Positions 40,801-51,600 of a stretch of DNA of 64,000 nt are shown piece by piece. Origin of the DNA: Leuctra nigra. Its lineage: Eukaryota > Arthropoda > Insecta > Plecoptera > Leuctridae. The position numbers were made by a program, and so were the translations under genes. The number at the start of each line of letters is the position of its first letter. Position 1 is the stretch's first letter. The notes beneath the pieces were generated by a model. The model saw only the letters and a program-made list of their open reading frames with translations, searched no databases and had not been told where the DNA came from. The DNA is taken from the NCBI GenBank assembly GCA_934045905.1, contig OW203763.1, positions 16,560,948 through 16,624,947 on the forward strand. Reading direction: 5' to 3'.

Positions 40801-43800
40801 ATGGTTGAAACTACAAATCTATGAATATTTGTTTAATTGTTGTTTAATATTAGAATGTCTGTATAGCTGGATAAGTGAATACAACTTACGTTTCTTATCC
40901 AGAGTTAAGCTTTGGGGTAATTTGCAAGATGAAGATGTTTTATTTGAGTAATTATTTTGTGTTGTTCATCAATTGGTGAAAAATAGTAAGTAGTTTTAAG
41001 TCTTTAAATTGTGTTATTTTATAGTTTTATTCAATTCTGTTTTACACCTCATCGATTACCCTGAATCCGAGTGTATGGAGGCGATGTATACTCGAATTTT
41101 CATTGGGTTTAAATAATGTTATTTAATATTGTGCTTGTATTTTTTTTTTGCAAAATGTAACTCTTACTCAAGGAAGTCAAACCAAGCGACTTCTTTTCAT
41201 GTTTTAAATATTTCTAATATATATCCATTTCACATCAGAATTTCTTCATCTCGTCATAAACCGAACTCATCTCGTTTTCATCTTGAAAAGTAATATTCAC
41301 TTATAAAATTTTGCTTACTTCAATCATATACCAATTCGATATCTAATCTCGTAAACCCATTCAACCAACATTATTGTATTGTAGTTTCCTGGGAAGCATT
41401 GCACCAGTATCATTATTTGCACACCGCTCATTAGTACCGCATTTTTTATCTTAAGATTATGTACATATTATTTTGTTTAAATGACGGATGTTAATATCTA
41501 TTTCAGTTCCATTTTCCTTAATACGCGGTTAAAGATTTATATTTTTGTGCTAATTACAATCCCATGCATCTTATCAATATGTAGACCGCATTTTACTAAT
41601 TAACAAAAACCAAAGCAATAATTATTTTCGTATTGGTCAGCATTTCGAAAGTACGGGGTTCGAGATTACAGTTACTTAGGCGCGGATTTACCTACCAAAG
41701 TTATATATGCCTGACGGATTCAATAACTTTTGATTTAACCGGTCCTTACCGCCATTGAATGTTGAGGGTCATGATTATTTCAATTTCAATTTCAATTTAT
41801 CTTTATTTGCACATTTACACAAAAAGGCGACATTCAACATTATTATGAACCCAGTACAACGGTCATTGTTGATCTACCATGTTGTTAGATCTACCATGTT
41901 GACAACGGAATGTGATAATTCCAATTAAAGACATGGCTACCTCATATTTTGTTACTGTCTAATGGAGAAAGATTGGTACGGTACCCCATGCAATTACGTA
42001 ACATAAAATACTAAATAATATCATAAAATACCATAGAATAATTGAACTACAGAACAAAATGTTTTTTGTGTGAACCAAAAATCAGAAAATCTGTTTACTT
42101 TAGATTAATTATAGGTGAATTTTGTCAATATTAACTTTTTCAATAGGTATTGTAAAAAAACTTTAATATCACAGTTTATTATAATAGTAATATTTTGTAT
42201 TACGATCATTCTTTCTGGCCCTATGTATACACGCCATCTCTGCGTGTTCAGGTTTCAGGTCGTTTCATTCGCGTCTCGTATTCAAACTAACCCTAGTCAA
42301 TAAAGCACCAATTAGTAACGTGAAACCCTATAGTCACCATTATTGCAATCCAGACATAACCTCCCTTTACAGCAAACACACAGTCGTCACATCACCATAT
42401 TCACTTCCTTTCAACCAATACTTTACAAAATATTGCTTTTAGGTTGTGATCAGTTGGTGATCAGTTGGTATTTTCTATATTTGGGATTTTTGATTAGAAT
42501 ATTTTCGTACAACATTTCGAATCAAAATTTGTCTAAATAGGAAGTAATTATTTTCATTTACTTACAGACGCTTGGACTGTATGATTATAATAATCTTGAT
42601 ATCCGTTCCAGAATCCGTAATGAGAATCGAAGCCGCGGTAAGTTGGTGTGTACTCCTTCTTGTAATATCCCAAATGCCATTTTCCAACCATGTGTGTTGC
42701 ATAACCCAAAGTCTTGAGATGTTCTGGCAGAAGGCGTTCGCTTTTGGGCAACCCCCAAGGTTCAGGGGCCAGAATGACGTTGTGTTGCATCCCTAATAAA
42801 ACAAAAGAATTGATCGTGGACGAGGATAACGTGAGAAGAACATAACACGCTTTGAGAAATTCAACTTTTACCAATGAAAAAATTCCAGGGATAAAAGATA
42901 AAGATGAATTAAAAGTACGGAACAGGTTGGCTGAGTGGTAAAGCTATGAACTTGTATTCCGGTGGCCCGGGTTCGATTCCCGCGGCCGTCCTTCCTGACT
43001 GTTTTTTCCGTGGTATTCCCTCAGTCGATAGGCAAATGTTGGGAAGGTACCCAAACTAATAGGCCACGACCGCCTCCTTCCCACGTTCCATCCTTACCTA
43101 CTATTTACCATCATCTCCCAATCATCATCATAATCATTCATCCGTCGCCATTAGCCTCGCTGCAGAACAGTGCGACGTTAAGCCCCAGACAAAAAAATTA
43201 ATTAAAAGTGACGATTTCGTGAAGATATTATTTTTTTGTTGAAAAAGTAGATTTAATTTGTTATATGCACTATTCCCATTTTCAATTTTTTACTTTTTAC
43301 TGTTAAAAATGCAAATTAAATAATTTCATATTATTGTTGTAAAACCTTGCAACCTTGCCGACGACATTCTCCTAAATCACAGTATCTTCAACACCTCGTA
43401 TATCGATAGCTAAGCATCAGGAATTTGTGTCTAGTAAAACATAGTTTTTCAGGAAAGCAAAAATAACAAATATACACAAATTATTTACACAAATGAGATA
43501 CAAGGTGGTGCTGCAGTCTTGTTCTGTCTTATTATTCTAGAAGATACAAGCTATTTACCATCTAATATAGCATTTATTTTTAATTTATTTTAGATATCAA
43601 ACTCATTTTCGTCAAAATTAGAGATACGATGTCCCGATTCTTAGCCATCGATATGTAGGGAAATCATGAAAGAGCACGTATAGGTATCTCATACCATAAG
43701 ATTGATGTATTTACGAACAAGTGAGCTTCAGTAATTGAAGACATCAACTATTCGTCTTATTTTCAGGCTAATATGAACGTTGCCAATTTAGAATAGGTTT

Positions 43801-45007
43801 CATTAAAATCTATATTAATACTTGATTGAAAACTGTTTTTCTTCCTCCTGACATTTAAAAAAGTTCACATATTAAGTGGTTTTGCAATTAAGGTATCGAT
43901 ATGTTAAGATTGCGTTAAATATTAAATATCATATTTGTAAAAAGTAAGTGAACTTGCCAGTTCGAATCGGATATTTTCCAGTGAGCAAGGCCGCTCTGGA
44001 CGGCGAACACAGTGCCTGGGAGTAATGACTGTTCAAGATGACACCAGAATAAGCCAGGGCGTCGATGTTAGGCGTCGGTATCTGATTCGAGCCATGGAAA
44101 CTGACGTCGTTCCAACCCTGCAATTATTCACAGATATCTCTTCACTTTCATTGTTATTCTTATTTATCTTCAAATTCATAATTTATCTTGTAATGCATCT
44201 TTCCCTGATTGGTTGTCACGTATGTCAGTGTTGTTCCCCTCTAAACATATCTAGATAAAATTCCGTTGTCTAGTATATTATGTAGATCGTATAAAATTAA
44301 ATTTGTGTCCTAATCCTGATTAACAGAGATTATTGGTATTTTGCAGCTTTTAGGTTTTGTACTCTTACAAAAAAAATCAAGTTTATAGTTCTCATAATTT
44401 TGTATAGAGGCACGATTTAAATCACCATGTTAAAAAGTGATCTATTGTCAAAAAGTGATCATGTATCTATTTTAAAAGTTATATTGTCTCAAAAAATTGT
44501 ACATATCAATATAAAATTACGCCCCTAAACTCGATAGTCTTATAAAATATTAACCTTTCATTTTCGCATTAATGATTTATCATCTATCATCTAGAATTCT
44601 TGTGATAATAATATTTAATATTATTATAATACTTATTTTTCTAGATAAGAACAAGTTGGGTTATCTTATCTTTATCTATATTGTATTTTATTTATTTTCT
44701 TATCTGGAACAACAGTGACCATAGAATAATAAACTGTCATACTTTTCACGTTCCATTCCGGTTTGTTTTTACACTTTCAATTTGAGAATGAATATTCTCA
44801 ATTATCTACTTATCTCATTACTAATATTAAGTGATCCATTTTTTAAGATGCAATAATAAAGAATTGTTTTCAAATGTCCACACTTACCAAGTCATCCGCA
44901 AGTATAAGCACAATATTCGGTCTTTTTGCAGCTTCACCACCTAACAATATACCGCCACTTTGCAAAGCTACTAAACACACGAACACGATTGTCTCTACGT
45001 CTAGCAT
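31821..45007 (-). CDS. Arylsulfatase-B-like enzyme 2 (8 exons, 563 aa)
   Basis: Exons on the minus strand: 44888-45007, 43958-44117, 42566-42792, 39839-40097, 37205-37362, 36668-36803, 32680-32835 and 31821-32296. They sum to 1692 bp, 563 codons plus TGA. Phases 0,1,0,1,0,1,1 match gene 1, and four internal exons (160, 227, 158 and 136 bp) have identical lengths. Intron 2 has a GC donor (ACTG|GCAAGT); the others are GT-AG. An N-terminal hydrophobic stretch ([10 protein letters not shown]) suggests secretion. Catalytic set intact: ADD (D38, D39), CSPSR (C77, future formylglycine), GKWHLG (K131, H133), APHAGN (H225), TDNGA (D288, N289), NWPLRGVK (K310). N-glycosylation sites include NHT, NYT, NTT and NNT. 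Expected to hydrolyse sulfate esters in lysosome or gut lumen. The C-terminal exon is the least like gene 1, which could mean a different substrate (inference). A TATA box lies about 75 bp upstream of the ATG. Confidence 0.92.
38860..39652 (-). repeat. Dispersed repeat, copy 2, in sulfatase-2 intron 4
   Basis: On the minus strand it begins ACGCTCAGTGTAACGCGTTG, matching the start of the copy at 18525-19195 for about 55 bp with roughly a dozen differences. It then shares CATTTTGATTTTTCAACCAA and a similar spacing of AATCAG modules. The CA-rich tail of copy 1 is not evident, so the left limit is approximate. Confidence 0.5.
40490..40688 (+). mobile_element. tRNA-derived SINE, copy C (diverged)
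   Basis: The box-B-like AGTTCGATTCC (40512-40522) is followed by the SINE body: TTCAGTCGTGAGA, CCGCCTCCTTCCCAC, CCCAATCATTCATCGTCGCC and CAGTGCGGGGTTAA. It lies in sulfatase-2 intron 3. Confidence 0.7.
41770..41830 (-). mobile_element. Possible 3' tail of a non-LTR retrotransposon
   Basis: Read on the minus strand, GCAAATAAAGATAAATTG is followed by short tandem TTGAAA units. Some LINE clades end in an AATAAA signal and a simple-repeat tail of this kind. No reverse-transcriptase sequence is attached, so this is only a suggestion. Confidence 0.3.
42918..43197 (+). mobile_element. tRNA-derived SINE, copy A (best preserved)
   Basis: RNA polymerase III box A TGGCTGAGTGG (42928-42938) and box B GGTTCGATTCC (42970-42980) are spaced as in a tRNA. 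A roughly 210-bp unrelated body follows and ends GTGCGACGTTAAGCCCCAGA before an A-rich tail. It sits about 130 bp upstream of the acceptor of exon 3 of sulfatase 2, in intron 2, in antisense orientation to the gene. Confidence 0.85.
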
Positions 45008-45081
45008 TGTCACTGCGTCACACACACACACTTACCAAACCAGTCGAAATCACTATAAGCCAATATTTCACTTTCAGATAG

Positions 45082-45089
45082 TATTTATA
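45082..45089 (-). promoter_or_regulatory. Candidate TATA box of sulfatase 2
   Basis: TATAAATA on the minus strand, 75 bp upstream of the ATG at 45007. A start site 25-35 bp downstream would give a 5' UTR of about 45-55 nt with no intron needed. Confidence 0.5.
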
Positions 45090-45753
45090 TGCTTATTTTC
45101 TGCTAACTTGATTAGATTTAGAAGAATGGAATAACGACAAACAAGCAAGAGCAAATAACTCGTTTTTCTAATAGTTGTGCTTCAGTTTTAACTGCCCCTT
45201 TCACTTGTTGAGGTGTTTGGTTGTGTCTTCTTCATAACTGGTTATCACTCGATTAATTTGCAGAGAAAATACTAGTTTGTGTGAACACAACACTCTTAGA
45301 ATATTTTGAAACAACTAATAATTAAAATGTCATCAAATTAGCAATAGTTACATAGATGAGCCTGAAGGCAGCAAAAATTAGAATTAAATTTCAGTGTGAA
45401 AATATTGAATTTAAAATAAAGGAAAAGATTTATTTTATAAGCATTGTGTCAAATGACATTAATGATAACAACTACGAAATAATTATTTATTTGGAAGGAG
45501 TGTATGACTATTTTGGAAGCAAATTGACAATTTCTTGTGATAGGCTCGGACTGGAACTGCAAAACTCTCGAATGACTAATTGCATATGAATCAGCAGTCG
45601 CTTACAAATGTCATCATGATAATTCTCGTCAGATATTGAGTGATAAAGTATGACAGAAGTGTTGTCTTGAAAAATGTCCGTGGAATGGACAAAATAAAGA
45701 CGTAACTGCAGTAACGGGGTAAGGGGAAAATGATTCAAGTACTTTTTATTACG

Positions 45754-45850
45754 GTAGGTATGTACACCCACCTCCAAGTGTTCGTACTGTGTTTCTCATA
45801 AGAGCCCAATGTATAAACCGGCAGGAACACATGGAGGTGGGTGTACCTAC
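45754..45850. repeat. Inverted repeat (hairpin), about 27-bp arms
   Basis: CACCCACCTCCAAGTGTTC (to 45783) pairs with GAACACATGGAGGTGGGTG (from 45825), extended by GTAGGTATGTA / TACCTAC. The loop is about 41 bp. A short MITE or its remnant, in the head-to-head intergenic region. Confidence 0.7.
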
Positions 45851-45939
45851 TTCTTGTTTCCGCAATGATATTATGATTATTAAAATAGAATACATTTCTT
45901 AAAATGATAACCTTTCGATAACTCAGTTATAACTCAGAT

Positions 45940-45973
45940 AACTCAGATAGTATAGTACGATACTATCTGAGTT
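45940..45973. repeat. Perfect palindrome, 14-bp arms
   Basis: AACTCAGATAGTAT (45940-45953), a 6-base centre, then ATACTATCTGAGTT. It is flanked by further ACTCAG words and a TTA microsatellite. Confidence 0.85.
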
Positions 45974-46177
45974 CTCTGAGTTATTATTATTATTATTGTT
46001 ATTACTTATTATTGATTTGTTATTTTGATTGCATTCATTGATGTTTTGGCAGATCTACAATATTTATTTTGTTAAATCGATTACATAAAAACCTAACAAT
46101 TTAAAATGTATATTGATACATTCAAAATGTATGTGAAATTTCCATGAAGGATTATTATGTGAGATGTTGTATTAGCA

Positions 46178-46595
46178 CAGTGGTATATACTCAACATGCG
46201 GCCGGCGAGACTAATTTTTGTGCCCCCCCCCCCCCCCCCCCTACCAGTTGATGATTCAAATACCTACTTATTCAAAAATGTATTCACTGTGAAAATAATA
46301 TTAAATAAAATAATAATTTCTCGTTTCATTTGAGAGAAATTTGGAGAGTTGTCATGTTGCATCAGGCTGAAAATGCGAGCCATTTACCAATTCCGAAAAT
46401 TGTAAAAGAGTGTATTGTTTTGGAGTGTGAAACATTGTTCGATTCGATTCCTAATAAACAAAAGACACTGAATGAACCAGAATCAGACCCATAGGCAACA
46501 ATTGGAGGGTTCCTAGTTTGCTTCATAGATGCGGCCCGCCAACAAAAGCAAATTCGTATTATTGGCCTGCAAGTCAAAAAGGTTGAGTATCTCTG
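46178..46595. mobile_element. Non-autonomous hAT-like element
   Basis: The left end CAGTGGTATATACTCAAC pairs with the right end GTTGAGTATCTCTG (imperfect inverted repeats beginning CAG). The flanking 8-mers are TATTAGCA (46170-46177) and TCTTAGCA (46596-46603), 7 of 8 identical, as expected for a hAT target duplication. The element is 418 bp, holds a 19-bp C run (46223-46241), and has no transposase frame. Confidence 0.65.
46223..46241. repeat. Poly-C run (19 bp)
   Basis: An unbroken C homopolymer inside the hAT-like element. Its length is uncertain. Confidence 0.9.
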
Positions 46596-46603
46596 TCTTA
46601 GCA

Positions 46604-48654
46604 TCACACTAGTGTTTGACTTTGTGAAGTTGATACAACTGTGGGACAATGTGGTGTATTTTATTAGTCGTCATAAGTCTTTTTTTATGTTTTAGTGTGC
46701 AAATGCCAAATGGGATACAAGTGAATCGGTTATTCAAGTTTGTTATCAATCCACAAAATAACGAAATCAACTTTAGTGTGGAATCGCATTATTGAAGATA
46801 GACGCACATGTTCTGAAGTCCGTAACCTACACGGTATGGAATTATATAAGCGAAAAGCGATGTCTTCAAAAAGTCTTTAAAAAAACGATGCGCCAAGTCC
46901 TTTTTAGAAGTATTTCTCAGTGTTTATATTTTTTATTTCAAAGAAACAATTAATATTTGTAAATGTTTGGGAATGTTTGGAAAAGAAGACTTTGCTTCTT
47001 TTTTGATATCACTCCTTTTCAGAGATGATTTTTTTTAAAGTAAAGAGACTTGAATTGGCAGTGGTGACGGTGTTGACGGTGTTGTAATGCACGTGTTTTT
47101 ATTTTATTAAAGTAAATATGCCAGTAATCCCCAATTTTTGTTTGACTTTTTTCTCACATTTTATCTGGTAACATCAGGTCTCATCTCTGTCCCACCCTTG
47201 TGCCAACTTTGTGAAGAGGGTTTATTTTTTATTGATTGTAGTTAGATCTTAGATAACATCATTTTTATTAATAATCATTTCATGCCAGTTAGGAAATGAA
47301 AGAGAAGTAACTTATTATATGAAGGTAACAATTAAATCAAACATGTGGTTTTCTCATAAACACTCAAATATACACTGTTTATTAAGTTGACATTCCATTC
47401 GTACATTACACCCATTCGTTGGACATTGCATTTGCATGTATCCCAGGCAGGCTAACTATTGCCATGTAAGTAAAAGTTAAAATACAGCTGTTAGCTCTTC
47501 AAATTCAGATGTTCAAAGTAAAATAGAAACTCATCCAATTATCTATTCCAATATTTCACATCAAAGAATTTGTCCCCTGTTATTCCGGTGTATTTTTCTA
47601 TTCTCGAACGTGGACTGAGGAAATGGAGCCAATTAGTCAGGTACGAACTTTCGTGACAAAAGACTCGTAACTCATTAATATGTATGTGACATGCACGTTA
47701 CATCTGGTATAAAATAAATGTCATGTAGTTTACTTGATCAATCAATACGTAGTAAATTTGTAGATATCTACTAAGTATAATTTCTCGTTAGAACATTGAC
47801 TATTTAGAATAAGTACGTATTATGAATTAGGTATCACAAAAGTTGAACTAGTTTATGAGTATAGCAGCAATCTGGTGAATACATGTGAATAGTGTATTCA
47901 TGATGAAAATCAAGTCATCTTAATTTGAATGTCTGATTTTGGTTTTGTTGGTTTCGTGACATGTCAATTATTTATCAGTCACGCAGTGCGTGATGCAAAT
48001 GAGGAAGGAGTCACTACGGGTTTACTGTTTTAAATGCTCACTCTCATTTGAGAGTTATTTTATATCTACTTGGTTATTATCAAGATTCAAGAAACGGTTA
48101 ATATCACTCGATCAATTTTTAGCTCGGCTTTTTTCGAATACGGCACCTCCACTACTTCACAATCACCTGTATGTTTTCCCGCCAATAGTGCCGGTGACAG
48201 ATGTTAGTGCTAACTTCACTTCACTCCACAGTTTTGACAACTTCCGTCTTCCGCCAATTTGTTTCCAGACAAGACGGTGTCAGATTCAGATGTCAGTTGT
48301 TTTATGTGTTTGGCACAAAATTAATTAATTTTACATTCGCTATCATGGTAAAAGCATTGTCAACATCATCGTGTTAAAATGTAACGTCTAATTATGTAGA
48401 GAAAAAGGAGGTAATGTATTTTGTGGTCCCATATGTTCTGCATGTTATACCTAGCTACCTATTAGGTAGGTAGTAGGTACTAAGCCTAGGTTGACCTAGG
48501 CTCATAGAGGTTATTATTTTTTATTTCTTTGACAACATCTTGAAATAAGGATCAATAACAGTTTATAATGATAATTCTTTATACTATTTATGTATTATTT
48601 GCTATGAAGTCTTCCTCACACCGTGTATTAACAAATTAATATTAAATTTCAGCC
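46604..48654 (+). other. Upstream region of the SNX25 gene, with a possible 5' UTR exon
   Basis: The SNX25 start codon lies 3 bases after an acceptor-like TTTCAG, so a non-coding first exon upstream is likely. A donor-like GGAG|GTAATG at 48410/48411 is one candidate end for it. No TATA box was defended. Otherwise AT-rich, with no other gene seen. Confidence 0.35.
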
Positions 48655-51600
48655 ATGGCAACGGAGGGTTTCCAGACTATACTTCTGGCAGCAGTGGTCC
48701 TCCTTACGGCTGTGATCTTCTACATTCCGGAGCAGCTAATTTACTTACTGTTATATGTGATCATAGCGTTCATCATTTTTGTTGTTGTTATCCTTCAAAG
48801 GCTGACACAAACGTATAGTAATTCACTTGTACAGCATTCCGTTGATCGTAATGAAGTCCTCAACCAAGAATTGCTACGACTTCGCACAGTTTTATTGGTT
48901 CGTTAATTTTATTTCACAATTTATTATGCATGTGTAACATTGTTGAACATTGTGTAACATGTGTAACATTGTTATGCCATCACTAGTGATTTACTAGTAA
49001 TTTTCCATAGTAGGTAGGTACCAGGTACCTGTAGTTCAATTTTTTTACATTTTATAAAAAAATGACAATCTGTTATTTCTAGGCAGTGAGTGAGAAATGC
49101 TATAATCAAGTGCACTTTGTCATTGGCAACTACTTGCCCAAAGATTTGCCGAAAATTTAAATCATAATCGAAAAGCAGAAGGTTTAATGGCAAGCAGTCA
49201 ATGAGAGCTTACTCTTCACTCGCTGCTTTCAACTAGACTTGACAGAGTGTCCATTGTTAACTTATACCTATAGGTAGTACCTACTTACTCACAAAGGACT
49301 AGGTAAAACGTACTTTTGTTGATGCACCTAGATCAATATACTAGGTATCTTGTATCTAAACAATGAACGTTTTGTTGTACTGTGTGCAAGATTAAAATGT
49401 ACAGCTCTCGAAGGTTTCAATTGTTTCAATTTCATGTTTTCCTTTAATGAATAATATATGTAAGTGCGTTTAGGTACTGGTTGTTGCCAATTGTTGAGTT
49501 GTTGGGTACCTAACTATTGAAACATTCTCTTGTAGGAATTGCTTCGCGTTCCCACAAATCCAAAACGATTGCCAGCTGTTTTTGGCCGCATGATTGACGA
49601 TGTTTTGCAAACTCTTATTGACCTAACATTACGAGATTTTGTTGGAGTTTGGAACACTGAACAAGGATTTGGGTCTTCGGAACAACTACTACAGGACATA
49701 AGGTGAGTAGTAGGTAGTGAGTTTCCGATAGGTAACCTATCTGCAATTTTTTAGGTGAAATTACCCTATTTGATTTATTTATAGGGAAGACGTATGGAAA
49801 GTGGTGCAGAATTTGCAGGAGCGCTCATCGAAAGTCGACGAAGCTAAGTTAATATGTGTTGACATTGCTAACCGAATTCTTCTGCATTTTGAGAAGATTC
49901 GTCTCATTGATCCGTAAGTTGATTAGAATTGTTTTAGCATCCTAAACTAAGCTAATGTAGACCTACATAGGCATGAGCTAAGCAATTTCCTTTGCTTGGT
50001 ATTTAAACATGCCTAGTAATCGGTACATAGTATAATATTGTTTAATGGCGTGGCTCGTCGATAACTAGGTCATTTTGCGCAATTTATTTTTTTTATTTTA
50101 TTGATAGTGTTGGGACTTGAAAATTTTCAAGACCTGTTGAAAATTTTCATGAAAATTTTCATGAAAATACTCAATTTACAGAGGACTTTTCAGCATATTT
50201 TTTATTTTGTACTTGTATTAATGGAGATGTGTTACATTATTATGCGTGATAGAAATACGTTTAAAAATGTCGGTGCACCTACCAGAAAAATAAAAAAATA
50301 AATTTACCTTACTCAGGATTCAAAACATTGAACATTTTTATGAAAAATTTCATGAAAATTTTCACAAAAAAATTTTTCATGAAAAATCCCAACACTAACC
50401 ATGGAGGTCAAGGTGAGGGGTCAACCAAAGGGCCCGATCCAAGGGAGTCCGATACTGGTGGGAAAGCTATGCCGGAATGGGGACGGAACGGGGGCGGGAG
50501 GGTTTGGGCCGGTGGGACCAGATTCGGGGAGACATCCGTCTCGAGGGGGGAGGCCGGCCCAAGGGGACCGTAAATTCGAGGGAGGGATGGATAGGTTGAC
50601 CCTGTCTGCTCTTTGTCTGGGCCTCACCACTGACCTGTCCTGCATGGGTAGCCCTTACACATGACATGAGCATATGCTTGCCGGCTGCAGTGGATCATTG
50701 GCCAACACAAACCCCACCACTGCACTAAGGTAATAAAATAATAAAACGAAGAAGTTGATGTACCGGGAATGTATATGATAGAAACCCTACTCTGGATGAC
50801 GCCGGTACTACATACCTATATATATAAAAACACAAATTAAAATACGGAGGCAATATTTCGACAACGCATTCAGTTGTCTTCTTTAGGCCTACTGACGGGA
50901 AAAGCATACAAACTAAATAGAGCTATAGCTTGCTATAGCTACTACTATTATTATTGGCCGGACAATACAATTATTTTCGTTTTATTTGAAGTGAAGAGGT
51001 ATACCTACCTATTTTTGGATTGATGTTATGTAATGATCAGTATCTGTCTCATGCTTTAGTTGGATATGACTTGCTGGTTAAATCTGTATCATATGTATGT
51101 AGTGATGCCCAGCGGGAATATTCCCCGTTCCCGGGAATATTCCCGAGCAAATTTGGGGAATATTCCCCAAATCGGGAATTTACTTTTTTATTATAAATTA
51201 AAATTATAATGTTCTTATTTTGTAGTATATTCTCTTTTTTGTCACGAATTTTCTTGATATCTTATGACAGGGGTCGGTAACCTTTTTTAGTGACGGGAGT
51301 CAATTTCCGAAAAATTTATAAATTAGATAATAATGCGAGCTGCAGCAGGCAATCAAATATAATACACCGAAAATAATCAATTGAATTACTAGTTTATTCT
51401 GCTATTTTGACGCAGGGCGTTTTTTAAAGGATTTCAACAATTTCGAAGATGTGATATAGGGACTGAACAAACTCAATCCTACAACATCCCCCGCAGGGCG
51501 TTTTTTTTTTTTTTCTTCGAATTTTCAAATTTTTCGATTCCAGATCTTTATTTAAATTATAAAGAGCCATTCAAAACCCACCAAGGAGCCGCAGGTTGCC

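Noticed and set aside
46362..46649. 95-codon minus-strand frame
   Set aside because: It overlaps the right half and end of a non-autonomous hAT-like element and extends past its target duplication. No domain.
50328..50673. Glycine/proline-rich frames of 68-87 codons on both strands
   Set aside because: They lie in a GC-rich repeat block inside a SNX25 intron. Low stop frequency is expected from composition, and no domain is present.
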